A DNA stretch of 64,000 nt from Gammaproteobacteria bacterium (GCA_009929855.1 RZZN01000011.1:1-64000), one strand, 5' to 3'; counted from the stretch's first letter, positions 54,374 to 63,798 are shown. A program made the numbers and translations. The notes: a model not told the origin generated them from the letters alone.

Positions 54374-55891
54374 TCAATCCTTAACGGCGAGATGCAGCGG
54401 GAAGACGGTCTCGATATAGCGGGTTCGATCGTTCAGCTGCTCGGCCAGGTCACCGAGTCGATCGGCCACCGGCTGCATGCCGAGCGTCGCGGCCAAGAGC
54501 ACGCAGCCGAGCAGCGCGGCCGCGCCCAGGTCACGCCGACCATGGGGCGCGACTGGCGTGGGTACGTCCTGATAGAGCCGGATGGCGATCCGGAACAGAT
54601 AGCTCGCCTCCACCGCGGTCGCCAGCAGGATGAGCAACAGGACGGTGAGCGCCAGCGCGCCACCCGTCTCGGCCAGGCCGATCAAGACCAGGAGCTTGGC
54701 CCAGAAGCCGGGCAGCGGTGGGATCCCGACCAATGAGAGGGCGAACAGGACGAAGAGCGCGCCCGCCAGTGGCGAGCTGCGCGCGGCCCCGGCCAGCGCC
54801 TCGATCGACCCGCGCCAACGCACCGCCAGGCCGAAGAGCGCGGACTTGATGACCAAATGGTGGAGCGCGAGCGCCAGGCCAGCCAGCAGACCCAGCTCAC
54901 CGCCGAGCGAGAAGGCGATGAAGATCAACCCGAGCTGACCGATGGAGGAGAAGGCGAGCATGCGCGGGAAGTCCTTGGCGCGCCAGGCGGCCAGCTCGCC
55001 GGTCAGGATGCCGAGCAGGCCCAGGACCAACATGATCTGAGCCATCTCGGGCTGCGGGAAGGCCAGCACCAGCAGCCGGATGATGATGAGCACCGCCAGC
55101 TTGGAGACCAGGCCGGCCAGCAAGGCCGCGACCCGTGCCGGCGCGCCGGCATAGACCTCGGGCACCCAGGTGTTGACTGGGAACAGCTCGGCCTTGACGC
55201 CGAAGCCGATCAGCATCAGCGCGAAGGCCGCCAGACCGATGGGGTTGTGCAGCGTCTCGGGAGCGAGCAGCGCGATCTGGGCCAGACTCAGTGTGCCGGT
55301 CTGAAGATAGACGATCGCGATCCCGACCAGGATCAGCACCGAGCCGAATGCGCTCACCATCAGATAGCGGAAGGTCGCGATCTGGGCACGACCGGTATCG
55401 CTCAAGGCGACCAGGCCGAAGGAGGCGACCGCCGCCAGCTCGTAGAAGACATACAGATTGAAGAGGTCGCCCGAGAGCGCGAGCCCGGTCGTCGCAGCGA
55501 CCAGCAGCAGCGTCAGTGCATCGCGGCGCGCGCCCTGATCGCGGTCATCCCCACCACCGGAGGCGGTCCCTGGCCAGAAGAGCAGCGCGAAGACTGGCAC
55601 GGCCAACGCGAACAGGAACGCGACCCCGTCGGCATGGAAGAGGATGCCCAGAGGCGAGGCGAAACCGCCGATCGTCAGACTGAAGGGCGTCGCCCCGAGC
55701 TGCAGCCACAGATTGAGCGTGATCGCCGCCGAGAGCAGCAACACCAGCGGACCCAGGAGCCGTGCCAGAGGCACCGCGACCCGCGCGAGCGGCTGCATCA
55801 GGAAGGCCGCCAGGAGCGGCAGGACGACCGGCAGGACCAGGTTGGCTGGGCTTGCGGCCCAGAGGGTGGAGAGCTGAAGATCCGGGATCAT
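54374..55891 (-). CDS. MrpD/NuoN-type ion-conducting subunit (MbxH-like)
   Basis: 505 aa from ATG 55891, which overlaps the upstream stop as ATGA. The antiporter core is visible: GLALSGDLFNLYVFYELAAVASFGL near 130 (key glutamate in YELAAV), VKAELFPVNTWVPEVYAGAP near 225 with a lysine on the broken helix, AWRAKDFPRMLAFSSIGQLG near 305, and LVGIPPLPGFWAKL near 400. About 14 helices. It probably carries one ion per turnover; Na+ or H+ cannot be told from sequence by eye. The stop codon is two bases before the next start. Confidence 0.9.
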   Translation of the reverse strand: MIPDLQLSTLWAASPANLVLPVVLPLLAAFLMQPLARVAVPLARLLGPLVLLLSAAITLNLWLQLGATPFSLTIGGFASPLGILFHADGVAFLFALAVPVFALLFWPGTASGGGDDRDQGARRDALTLLLVAATTGLALSGDLFNLYVFYELAAVASFGLVALSDTGRAQIATFRYLMVSAFGSVLILVGIAIVYLQTGTLSLAQIALLAPETLHNPIGLAAFALMLIGFGVKAELFPVNTWVPEVYAGAPARVAALLAGLVSKLAVLIIIRLLVLAFPQPEMAQIMLVLGLLGILTGELAAWRAKDFPRMLAFSSIGQLGLIFIAFSLGGELGLLAGLALALHHLVIKSALFGLAVRWRGSIEALAGAARSSPLAGALFVLFALSLVGIPPLPGFWAKLLVLIGLAETGGALALTVLLLILLATAVEASYLFRIAIRLYQDVPTPVAPHGRRDLGAAALLGCVLLAATLGMQPVADRLGDLAEQLNDRTRYIETVFPLHLAVKD

Positions 55892-56391
55892 GCGCGTCGC
55901 TCCAGGGCGGGAAGCGGACCAGTGCGTCCGGCTCCATGGGTCACACCGACCGGCACGGGCGGCAAGGGGCGCGCGCCCAACGGGGCCTCCTGACTGGCAT
56001 CGGGCGCGACACCGGCGGCCGCCGCGACCTCGGCATCCATGCGATCGCGCAGCGCGCGCAGGTCCAGGGTCCCATAGGCGCGATGGATCCGCAGCAGCAG
56101 CGCCACGGCCAGCGCCTGCACCCCGACCCCGATGACGATCGCGGTCAGCACCAAGACCTGCGGGATGGGATCGACCATGGCCGCGCCCGGCTCGCCGACA
56201 CCCAGGATGGGCGCGACCCCGCCCACGCGATAGCCGACCAGCACGATCAATAGATTGCCCCCAGCCTCGGCGATCACCAAGGCCAGCAGCATGCGCATCA
56301 GATGATTCGTGGCCACCATGCCGAGCGCGCCGATGACGATCAGACCGAGTGCGCCGATCAAGGCGATGCTTTCGAGATTGAAGCCGATCAT
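55888..56391 (-). CDS. MrpC/NuoK-like subunit (MbxG-like)
   Basis: 167 aa from ATG 56391. Three membrane helices fill residues 5-125, with the NuoK-type glutamate in LALVIAEAGGNLLIV near 42 and the MrpC motif DPIPQVLVLTAIVIGVGVQALAVALLLRI near 73-101 (shown as DPIPQVLVLTAIVIG). The last 55 residues are a soluble Ala/Pro-rich tail not needed for the fold. ATGA overlaps occur at both ends (56388-56391 and 55888-55891). Confidence 0.88.
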   Translation of the reverse strand: MIGFNLESIALIGALGLIVIGALGMVATNHLMRMLLALVIAEAGGNLLIVLVGYRVGGVAPILGVGEPGAAMVDPIPQVLVLTAIVIGVGVQALAVALLLRIHRAYGTLDLRALRDRMDAEVAAAAGVAPDASQEAPLGARPLPPVPVGVTHGAGRTGPLPALERRA

Positions 56392-57080
56392 GCGTCGGGC
56401 GCCTCCGCGTCGCTGAGATGGGCCATGATCCCGGCAAGCTCGGCGCCGACCTTGAGTCCGATGGCCAACGAGAGGAATGGAAGGGTCCCGGCCGAGATCA
56501 GCTCGCCCATCACGCCCTGCCCGAGCAGGGGGGCGAGGAAGTGGCCGTCCTCGAGCAGCGCCCACAGCCCGATCAGAATGAAGGCCGCGCCGGCCAGACC
56601 CTCGATCCAGGCGATCAGTGCATGACTGAGATGCCGGGCCGGCTGGGCCAGGATCGCCGTGAAGAAGGCCGCGGCCAGGATGACGCCGCCCTGGAAGCCA
56701 CCGCCCGGGGTGAGATGACCATGCGCGATCACATAGAAGCCAACGACCAGCAACAAGGGGAAGAGCAGATCGGCGCCGGTGCGCAGCACCTCGCCTCCAG
56801 GTGGGTCGCGGCGGACATCGGCGGCGCGCCGCCGCCCCAGGACCACCCCGGCCGCGGTGGCCGCGGCGAAGAGGATCGCCAGCTCGCCGAGCGTGTCGAA
56901 GCCACGATAACCCAAGAGCACGGCAGTCACGATATTGGCCGCGCCGACCTCCTGTGGCGCGACCGCGAGGATCTCGGAGCCGACGCGCATAGGCGGGGTG
57001 CCGAGCGCGAGCTGCGCGCCGAGCGCCAGAAGCAGGAAGACGAGACCCCCGGCGAATACGAGCGAGGCGAGATTACGCAT
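56388..57080 (-). CDS. MbhE-MnhB fusion subunit (MbxE/F-like)
   Basis: 230 aa. The first 85 residues have two helices with TAVLLGYRGFDTLGELAILF, the MbhE-type signature. The remainder (about 95-220) is MnhB, with VVGFYVIAHGHLTPGGGFQGGVILAAA and three helices. This combination corresponds to the B subunit region of Mrp antiporters split over two genes together with the DUF4040 gene upstream. It overlaps that gene by 8 bp and the MrpC-like gene by ATGA. Confidence 0.87.
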   Translation of the reverse strand: MRNLASLVFAGGLVFLLLALGAQLALGTPPMRVGSEILAVAPQEVGAANIVTAVLLGYRGFDTLGELAILFAAATAAGVVLGRRRAADVRRDPPGGEVLRTGADLLFPLLLVVGFYVIAHGHLTPGGGFQGGVILAAAFFTAILAQPARHLSHALIAWIEGLAGAAFILIGLWALLEDGHFLAPLLGQGVMGELISAGTLPFLSLAIGLKVGAELAGIMAHLSDAEAPDA

Positions 57081-57345
57081 CCTCGCGACCCCCCCTGGTC
57101 TCCTCGATTCGCCACAGACCCAGCCGTCGCAAGGCCAACGCCAGGATGACCCCGCTCAGGCCAGCGCCCACCGCCGCCTCGGTCATGGCCACGTCGGGCG
57201 CCTGCAAGAGCACGAACAGTACCGTGAGCCCCAGGCCGACCACCGAGGTCGCCGCCACCGCCGCCACGAAGCTGCGCAAGCGCAGCACGGCGACCGCCGC
57301 GACCAGCATGAGCACGACCACCACCAACGCCACCCAGGCCGTCAT
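57073..57345 (-). CDS. DUF4040 (MbhD-like) membrane subunit
   Basis: 90 aa from ATG 57345, fixed by ATGA overlap with the MnhG-like stop. Three helices; the motif TVLFVLLQAPDVAMTEAAVGAGLSGVILALALRR (short form LLQAPDVAMTEAAVGAGL near 47-64) is the DUF4040/MbhD signature, equal to part of the MrpA C-terminal region. The conserved acidic residues D51 and E56 are those implicated in ion translocation in MrpA. Ends with a charged tail. Confidence 0.87.
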   Translation of the reverse strand: MTAWVALVVVVLMLVAAVAVLRLRSFVAAVAATSVVGLGLTVLFVLLQAPDVAMTEAAVGAGLSGVILALALRRLGLWRIEETRGGREDA

Positions 57346-57647
57346 GACCGACCCTCCGGCGCGCGCGCGCGCCACGGCTTGACACCGGCCAGGTGCACGG
57401 CACGGGCGATCGTCGAGGAGGAGACCGGGCTGGTGAAGAGGACGAATCCAAGGATGCAGAGCAGCTTCGCCCACCATTGCGGGTAAAGCAGCGCCGCCCC
57501 GATCAGGAAGGCCAGCGCGCCTAGCGTGACCGCCTTGGTCCCAGCCTGGATCCGGTTGTAGACGTCGGGCATGCGTACCAGACCGAGCGCCCCGAGGAGG
57601 CAGAAGATCGCCCCGATGAGCAGGAAGAGATCGGCGAGGAGTCTCAT
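57342..57647 (-). CDS. MnhG/MrpG-like subunit (MbxC-like)
   Basis: 101 aa, three membrane helices. GALGLVRMPDVYNRIQAGTKAVTLG at about 19-43 (short form VRMPDVYNRIQAGTKAVTLG) is the MnhG/PhaG signature, and FTSPVSSSTIARAVHLAG near 71 the second conserved block. ATGA overlaps link it to the F-type gene upstream and the DUF4040 gene downstream. Confidence 0.9.
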   Translation of the reverse strand: MRLLADLFLLIGAIFCLLGALGLVRMPDVYNRIQAGTKAVTLGALAFLIGAALLYPQWWAKLLCILGFVLFTSPVSSSTIARAVHLAGVKPWRARAPEGRS

Positions 57648-57910
57648 GAGCGCCCCCCCTCGATGGCGCGCGCGATCGCGACCACCCCGACAAAGGCCAG
57701 GACTCCGAAGACCAGCGCGATATCCAGATAGACCGGATTCACGAACAGAAGGGCCAGACCAACAATCACCAGGGTCATGATGATGGTCAGTGTATCGGCC
57801 GCCACGACGCGATCGGGGGCAGTCGGGCCCAAGACCAGCCGCAACAGGGCGAGGATGACCGCCGCCCCCATGAGGATGGCGGCGGAGAGTTCAATCAGGT
57901 TCAGGGTCAT
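57644..57910 (-). CDS. MnhF/MrpF-like subunit (MbxB-like)
   Basis: 88 aa from ATG 57910; three helices. The conserved block LLRLVLGPTAPDRVVAADTL at about 22-41 is characteristic of MnhF, and PVYLDIALVFGVLAFVG near 59-75 is the second. The start is set by the ATGA overlap with the E-type gene at 57907-57910; its stop overlaps the G-type start the same way. Confidence 0.88.
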   Translation of the reverse strand: MTLNLIELSAAILMGAAVILALLRLVLGPTAPDRVVAADTLTIIMTLVIVGLALLFVNPVYLDIALVFGVLAFVGVVAIARAIEGGRS

Positions 57911-58431
57911 TTCAGGAATCCGCGAATCTGGCGCTCGAAGGTCTCCGAGATCGCCCGAGTGGACTCGGTGAGATCGCTGCCGGGTGGGCAGTCGATCCAG
58001 TGCACCAGGAGCCGATCCTCGAGGATGTCGATGGTGAGTGTGCCGGGGGTCAAGGTGATGCTGTTGGCGAGCAGCATGCGCCCGAGCGAGGACTGGAGTC
58101 CGGTCTCGACCTCGACCACGGCCGGACGCAGCGGCAGACCGGGCGAGAGCACCCGCCGCGCCATGTCCAGGTTGGCCCGCACCAAGGCCGTCAGGAAGAC
58201 GGCGAGATAGCGGACGAGGTAGTAAGGTGCGGCGGGCGAGAGTCTGACCCCACTCAACACCGCGAGACGGGGACCCGCGATCAGGGTGACTAGGAGACCC
58301 ACGGCGAATGCCGCGATCACCTCGGAGAGCGCGAGATTGCCGACCAGCAGCAACCACAGCAGCGCAAGCACGAGGATCGAGAAGAGAAAGTGGCCAAATG
58401 ATGGCCGGGGATCACGCGAGGTCTGATCCAT
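57907..58431 (-). CDS. MnhE/MrpE-like subunit (MbxA-like), first gene of the complex
   Basis: 174 aa from ATG 58431. Two to three N-terminal helices (about 15-57) precede a cytoplasmic C-terminal domain with the MnhE signature RVLSPGLPLRPAVVEVETGLQSSLGRMLLANSITLTPGTLTIDI (short forms: SSLGRMLLANSITLTPGTLT near 116-135). It is the first gene of the thirteen-gene minus-strand unit running to 46927. The 290 bp upstream separates it from the divergent sulfatase gene; no convincing promoter element was found there. Confidence 0.88.
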   Translation of the reverse strand: MDQTSRDPRPSFGHFLFSILVLALLWLLLVGNLALSEVIAAFAVGLLVTLIAGPRLAVLSGVRLSPAAPYYLVRYLAVFLTALVRANLDMARRVLSPGLPLRPAVVEVETGLQSSLGRMLLANSITLTPGTLTIDILEDRLLVHWIDCPPGSDLTESTRAISETFERQIRGFLK

Positions 58432-58721
58432 TCGTCTGCCTCAAAACAACGGGGCTGGTGTCGTGGAATCGCGATGCCGGGGCCATGTATTCATCCCGGA
58501 TCGCCGGCACCACGAATGACAGGCTGCAAGTCTACGCCGAAACCGCGCACTCTACCTATCGGAAGATCAATACATTGATTCGGACTCGCCGAAGGTACGC
58601 ATGAGGGGTTACACTTTCAGTTCAGTATCAAGACGATTCGGTGAACATGGGCCAGCATATCCGGTCCAATGCCCACAATCGCCCGATCGAGGGTGTCGCC
58701 GCGTTGAGCCCAAGAGACGCC

Positions 58722-60635
58722 ATGACTCGCATCTGCATCTTCTTCGAGCGCCACCGCTTGCTCGCCTGGGTGGCCGCGCTCTCGCTCGTCCTGCTCTGGT
58801 ACCTGGCCGTCCAGGGCGCCATGGGGCTGCTGTTCAACGCCACGCCTGGACCGCAGGCGTGGCGCGCCGACCTGCTCGCCCATCTACTGCTCGCCGCGCT
58901 GCTGTTCGGCATGGCACACAACCTCCGGCGCTTCATCCTCGGCACGCTCGCGCTCTTCACCACGCTCACACTCGGCAATGCGCTCAAGCTCTCGATCCTG
59001 GGCGGCCCACTGATGCCGGATGACTTCCTCGCCGCCCGCAACATGCTGCTGCTCCTCGACGGCTGGCAGCTCGTCGGGGCCGTGCTGATGGTGGTGGTCC
59101 CGGCGTTCCTGCTCTGGTGGATGATCGCCTGGCGACGACTCTGGTCCTGGGTCAACCTGGGCGCCATCGCGACTGGGGTCGGTCTACTCCTGCTCTTCCC
59201 CGAGCCCTCGCTGCGCGCCCTGGATCAGCGCTTCGGCGACTGGATCTGGAACCAACGCGGCAATTTCGAGGCACGCGGCCTACCGATCCACCTCCTGCAA
59301 GAAGGCGTACGCACGCGTGCGCGGCGTGAGCCCGCGCCGAGCGCCAACGAGGTCGCCACGGCACTCGTTCGGCTCGGCGTCCCGATCACGACCGATCTGG
59401 TCAGGGTCGGTGCATCCACGCAACCGCGTCGCAACCTGCACATGATCGTCCTCGAGTCGTTCTGGGATCCACTGCCCTTGACCGCCTCCAAGCTCTCGGC
59501 CGATCCGCTCGACCCCAGGTTTCGCGAGCTCTGGGCCGCCGCGGATCACTCCCAAGCACTCGCGCCGGTCTTCGGCGGCTACACGGCCAATACCGAGCTG
59601 GAGATCCTCTGCGGTTTTCCGGTCGAGCGCGACAATGTCTTCTTCGAGGGCGGACTCAGACGCAGCGCACCCTGTCTGCCGCGCCATCTCGGGGCGATCG
59701 GCTATCACTCATTCGCCTCTCACCCCAACACGGCGAGCTTCTGGAACCGGGTCAACGCCTACCAGCGCATCGGTTTCCAGACCTATTGGTCGGATGGCGA
59801 TTTCGAGCTCGACGACATGAATCGCGAGTTCCTGAGCGATGCATCACTCTATCGCCAGGTCCTGGAACGCCTGGGTCCCAGGCTCCAGGAGCCTGCCCCG
59901 ATCTTCAACTATGTGCTGACCTACTTCGGCCATCTCCCCTACCCGCTCAACGCCCAGCGTCCGCCCATCATCACCGCGGCCGAAGGGCACGACACGGTCG
60001 CGGCCTATGCCAACACCCTGTATTACAAGTCGCGCGAGCTGATGGATTTTCTCGGCGAGTTGCGCCAGCGCGACCCGGACGCGCTGGTCGTGCTCTTCGG
60101 CGACCATCTACCGGCGCTCGGCAATCAATTCGGTGGCTATCGTGAATCGGGACTGCTCGCAAAAGATCGGGCTGCATTCAGCGATGACATGTTCCGCACG
60201 CTCGTGGCGACCCCGCTGATCCTGATCGATGGTCGCCGGGGAGTCCTGAGCCTGGGCGATCTGCCGCTCTATCAGCTTCCGGGTCTAGTGCTGCGCCTAC
60301 TCGGCGACACCCGCCCCTCGATGATGGCTTGGACCGCCCCCACGGGCGACTCAGCGGCGCTCCGCCCGCTCCCAGGGCTGCATTTCGTCAGTGACGGTCA
60401 AGGGGTCAGGGTTTGTCGCGACAGCGCCAGCGAGGATCCACCCGCCCACTGCACCGACTCGACCGCCTGGCTCGCGGCGATCCGGATCCTGATGCGCGAC
60501 ATCTTCGGCGGCGCGCAGCATGCGCTGCGCCATCTCACGACGCCAACCGGGATGCGCGCGGCGGCGCTTGGCGAGGATCCCGGCACACCCACCCAACTGA
60601 CGCTCGGCGAGGAGCGCGGCCCAACCCGACTCTAG
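58722..60635 (+). CDS. LTA-synthase-like membrane sulfatase / phosphoglycerol transferase family protein
   Basis: 637 aa from ATG 58722; in-frame GTG 58641 or ATG 58647 would add a polar leader of about 25 residues. Five membrane helices occupy about residues 12-180. The periplasmic sulfatase-fold domain (about 250-560) starts LHMIVLESFWDPLPLT. It contains FGGYTANTELEILCGFP, where the Thr of GGYTANTE is the expected catalytic nucleophile, then TYFGHLPYPL and VLFGDHLPALG with metal-binding Asp-His. Such proteins transfer phosphoglycerol or phosphoethanolamine to glycans; in Gram-negatives they often modify periplasmic glucans. It is monocistronic and convergent with topA, with no clear terminator in the 94-bp gap. 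Confidence 0.8.
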   Translation: MTRICIFFERHRLLAWVAALSLVLLWYLAVQGAMGLLFNATPGPQAWRADLLAHLLLAALLFGMAHNLRRFILGTLALFTTLTLGNALKLSILGGPLMPDDFLAARNMLLLLDGWQLVGAVLMVVVPAFLLWWMIAWRRLWSWVNLGAIATGVGLLLLFPEPSLRALDQRFGDWIWNQRGNFEARGLPIHLLQEGVRTRARREPAPSANEVATALVRLGVPITTDLVRVGASTQPRRNLHMIVLESFWDPLPLTASKLSADPLDPRFRELWAAADHSQALAPVFGGYTANTELEILCGFPVERDNVFFEGGLRRSAPCLPRHLGAIGYHSFASHPNTASFWNRVNAYQRIGFQTYWSDGDFELDDMNREFLSDASLYRQVLERLGPRLQEPAPIFNYVLTYFGHLPYPLNAQRPPIITAAEGHDTVAAYANTLYYKSRELMDFLGELRQRDPDALVVLFGDHLPALGNQFGGYRESGLLAKDRAAFSDDMFRTLVATPLILIDGRRGVLSLGDLPLYQLPGLVLRLLGDTRPSMMAWTAPTGDSAALRPLPGLHFVSDGQGVRVCRDSASEDPPAHCTDSTAWLAAIRILMRDIFGGAQHALRHLTTPTGMRAAALGEDPGTPTQLTLGEERGPTRL

Positions 60636-60729
60636 GGACCAGCCACCGCACGCGGCTCAGTCGACGCCGGCGGCGATTCCTCGACAGCGCACCCTGTGGA
60701 TCAGCCGCGTGACTGGCGAGACGACGGCC

Positions 60730-63039
60730 TCAGACAGGCGTGTGCTCGCCCGCCCCATCCTGCTCGGGCAGCGGCTCGCGAAAACCGCAGTCCTTCTGCG
60801 GACAGACCTTGGCGGCGCCCTTGGTCTTGGTGGTCTTGATGGTGATGACGGCCCAGCCGCAGCGTGGACAGGGTTCGGCGATCGGCTCGTCCCAGACCGC
60901 GTAGTCGCATTTGGGATAGGTCGAACAGGAATAGAAGATCTTGCCCTTGCGCGATTTCTTTTTCTGCAACGTGCCCTTGGTGCATTTGGGGCAGGTCACG
61001 CCGGTGTCCTCGGGCTTCTCCAGCGGCTCGATGTGCTTGCAGCTTGGGTAGGCGCTACAACCGATGAACTTGCCGTAACGACCACGCTTGATCTCGAGCG
61101 CCGCGCCACACAATGGACAGGCGCGCCCTTCGATGCGCTCGGGCGTCTCGCCGTCGGCCTTGTCTGGATTGAGATCACGCGTGTAATCACAATCGGGGTA
61201 GTGGGTGCAGCCGATGAATCGCCCGTTGCGACCAAGCCGGATCGCCAACTGTCCGCCACATTTGGGACAGGTCTCATCGATCGGCTCCTGCGTGACATCG
61301 CTGCGCTTGACGAACTCCTCGGTATGGTCGACCCGCTCCTTGAAGGGCTTCCAGAATTGCTCCAACAGCGGGATCCAATCCTCCTCGCCGCGCGAGACCG
61401 CGTCGAGCTCATCCTCGAGTCGCGCGGTGAAGTCGTAATCGACATAGGCGGTGAAGTACTCGGTCAGGAACCGATTGACCACGCGCCCGACATCGGTCGG
61501 GTGGAAGCGCTTGGCCTCCAGGAGGACGTACTCGCGATCCTGCAGCGTGGAGATGATCGAGGCGTAGGTCGAGGGGCGACCGATGCCGAACTCCTCCAGT
61601 GCCTTGACCAGCGAGGCCTCGGAATAGCGCGGTGGAGGTTCGGTGAAATGCTGCTCGGGACGGATCGCCAAGAGCGCAACCGCATCGCCGACCTGCATCT
61701 CGGGCAACATCCGCTCCTCGTCGTCGTCCGACCCGGTCGCATCGTCGCGCCCTTCCAGGTAGACCCGCATGAAACCCGGCGCGGCGACCGTCGAACCGGT
61801 CGCGCGCAAGAGGTTGCCGGGTCCGGCGCTGAGGTTGATCGCGACCTGATCGATCAGCGCATGGGCCATCTGACAGGCCAGGGTGCGTTTCCAGACCAGC
61901 TCGTAGAGACGCAATTGTTCAGGACTCAGATGGGCGCGGAGCGCGGCTGGCTCGAGATTGATCGAGGTCGGACGGATCGCCTCATGGGCCTCTTGGGCAT
62001 TCTTGGCCTTGGTCTTGTAGTGTCGCGCCTGCTCCGGCAGATGATCGGCGCCATAGCGCTCGGCGACATAGTCGCGGATCTCGACGATTGCCTCCTGGGC
62101 GAGATTGACCGAGTCGGTGCGCATGTAGGTGATGAGTCCGATCGGGCCGGTCCCGACGTCGATCCCCTCGTAGAGCTGCTGGGCGACCCGCATGGTCCGC
62201 TGGGCGGTGAAGCCGAGCTTGCGCGCGGCCTCCTGCTGCAAGGTCGAGGTGATGAAGGGGGGCGCCGGATTGCGCTTGCGCTGCTTGCGCTCGACCGCCT
62301 CCACCCGCAGTCGACCGTCGGCGGCCGCGATGAGCATGGCTTGGACGTCGGCGGCGCGCGCGGCGTCGGTGATCGTGAACTGCTCGAGCTTGTCCCCGGC
62401 TAGCTCGATGAGCTTGGCCGTGAAGCGCCGACCCGACCGCTCGGCATCGGCCTCGATGGTCCAGTATTCCTGAACGACGAAGGCCTCGATCTGGTCCTCG
62501 CGCTCGCAGATCAGACGCAGTGCCGGGCTCTGCACGCGACCGGCGGAGAGCCCGCGCCGGATCTTCTTCCACAACAAGGGTGAGAGATTGAAACCGACCA
62601 GATAATCCAGTGCGCGGCGCGCCTGCTGGGCATTGACCAGGTCGAGCGACAGATCGCGCGGGTTGGCGATCGCTTCCTGCACGGCACGCTTGGTGATCTC
62701 GTTGAAGACCACCCGATGCACTGGACGCTGACCGAGCTGACGCCGGCTCTTGAGCAGCTCATAGAGATGCCAGGAGATGGCCTCACCCTCGCGGTCCGGG
62801 TCGGTGGCGAGATAGAGTGCCTCGGCCTCCTTGAGCTTCTTGGCGATCGCCTGAACGTGCTTCTCGTTGCGGTCGATGATCTGATACTTCATCGCGAAGC
62901 CCTGCCGCGGATCGACCGCGCCCTCCTTGGGCACCAGATCGCGGACATGACCATAGGAGGCGACGACCTCGAAATCAGGCCCGAGGTATTTCTTGATGGT
63001 CTTGGCCTTGGCCGGGGATTCGACGATGACGAGATTCAT
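60730..63039 (-). CDS. topA: DNA topoisomerase I
   Basis: 769 aa. The Toprim domain begins LVIVESPAKAKTIKKYLG with catalytic Glu7; the DxDxE acid set lies in ATDPDREGE (D80, D82, E84). The active-site tyrosine is Tyr305 in LITYMRTDSV. Four C-terminal zinc-ribbon modules (CPKCGG, CPLCGA, CPKCTKG, CPRCGW starts) lie between about 590 and 755. It relaxes negative supercoils. The order dprA-smg-topA is conserved in many gammaproteobacteria and supports all three calls. About 210 bp without a gene separate it from smg. Confidence 0.97.
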   Translation of the reverse strand: MNLVIVESPAKAKTIKKYLGPDFEVVASYGHVRDLVPKEGAVDPRQGFAMKYQIIDRNEKHVQAIAKKLKEAEALYLATDPDREGEAISWHLYELLKSRRQLGQRPVHRVVFNEITKRAVQEAIANPRDLSLDLVNAQQARRALDYLVGFNLSPLLWKKIRRGLSAGRVQSPALRLICEREDQIEAFVVQEYWTIEADAERSGRRFTAKLIELAGDKLEQFTITDAARAADVQAMLIAAADGRLRVEAVERKQRKRNPAPPFITSTLQQEAARKLGFTAQRTMRVAQQLYEGIDVGTGPIGLITYMRTDSVNLAQEAIVEIRDYVAERYGADHLPEQARHYKTKAKNAQEAHEAIRPTSINLEPAALRAHLSPEQLRLYELVWKRTLACQMAHALIDQVAINLSAGPGNLLRATGSTVAAPGFMRVYLEGRDDATGSDDDEERMLPEMQVGDAVALLAIRPEQHFTEPPPRYSEASLVKALEEFGIGRPSTYASIISTLQDREYVLLEAKRFHPTDVGRVVNRFLTEYFTAYVDYDFTARLEDELDAVSRGEEDWIPLLEQFWKPFKERVDHTEEFVKRSDVTQEPIDETCPKCGGQLAIRLGRNGRFIGCTHYPDCDYTRDLNPDKADGETPERIEGRACPLCGAALEIKRGRYGKFIGCSAYPSCKHIEPLEKPEDTGVTCPKCTKGTLQKKKSRKGKIFYSCSTYPKCDYAVWDEPIAEPCPRCGWAVITIKTTKTKGAAKVCPQKDCGFREPLPEQDGAGEHTPV

Positions 63040-63247
63040 GTCAAGGGAGCAAGAGATGCCTGGAAGGAGATTAAAGCCATGAGGAGCCGTCGCGCGCTGG
63101 TCCGTCTGCGGCTGTTCGAGTGCGCTGGATCCACCAGCAGGGCACGGGCATCGCGGGTTGGCCTTGGGTCAGAGGCGATGGCGGGGGCAGCACATCGCAG
63201 CCCGCGCCCCCGCGGCGAGGATCCCGCCTGGTCGGCGTCGCGTCGCC

Positions 63248-63724
63248 TCAGTGCAGATAGATCGGCTCATCGTTGTAGACGAGATCCTCCATCCGCGAGA
63301 AGGCATCCTCGCGCCCGGGACGGCTCATCAGGACCAGCAGCACCACCCACTTGACCTCCTCCAGCGAGACCGAGGCGTGCTCGATGGCCAACAGCCGATC
63401 GATCACCAGCTCCCGGCTGACCGGATCCAGGATGCCGATTTGCTCCAGAAAGAGCAAGAGCCCGCGCGCGTCCACGTCGAGCTTGCGCGACTCGGCCTCG
63501 TCATAGACACGGATGGAGCCGAGGGTGTGATCGTGATACTGGGGTCGCTCGACACCAGCGGCCAGCTCGTCGAGCCAGGTCAGTGCCTGCTCGATCTCGG
63601 CTGGGGTGAAACCGGCCTGAACCAGCTCATCCTCCAACTCGCCCTGATCAGCTGGCGGGCTCGTCTCGCCATCCATGTAGTTCTCATAGAGGTAGATCAA
63701 GACATCGACCATGTTTTCGTACAT
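63248..63724 (-). CDS. smg: Smg family protein (DUF494)
   Basis: 158 aa from ATG 63724; a TTG one codon upstream is possible. Smg signature regions are MYENMVDVLIYLYENYM at the start, ELEDELVQAGFTPAEIEQALTWLDEL near 30-55 (short form DELVQAGFTPAEIEQALTWL) and ESRKLDVDARGLLLFLEQ near 80. The protein is helical; its function is unknown beyond its conserved linkage to dprA and topA. Confidence 0.93.
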   Translation of the reverse strand: MYENMVDVLIYLYENYMDGETSPPADQGELEDELVQAGFTPAEIEQALTWLDELAAGVERPQYHDHTLGSIRVYDEAESRKLDVDARGLLLFLEQIGILDPVSRELVIDRLLAIEHASVSLEEVKWVVLLVLMSRPGREDAFSRMEDLVYNDEPIYLH

Positions 63725-63798
63725 CAAGCCAACCTCGTGGGCGACATCGGCCGGTGGCCGAGGAAATCGGGCGCGATCACGGCGCCGGTAAGGGCCTG

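Noticed and set aside
54374-56437. Extended start of the first D-type antiporter gene to 56437
   Set aside because: The extra 182 codons run opposite-frame through the C and B subunit genes and are arginine-rich; the ATGA overlap at 55891 fixes the start.
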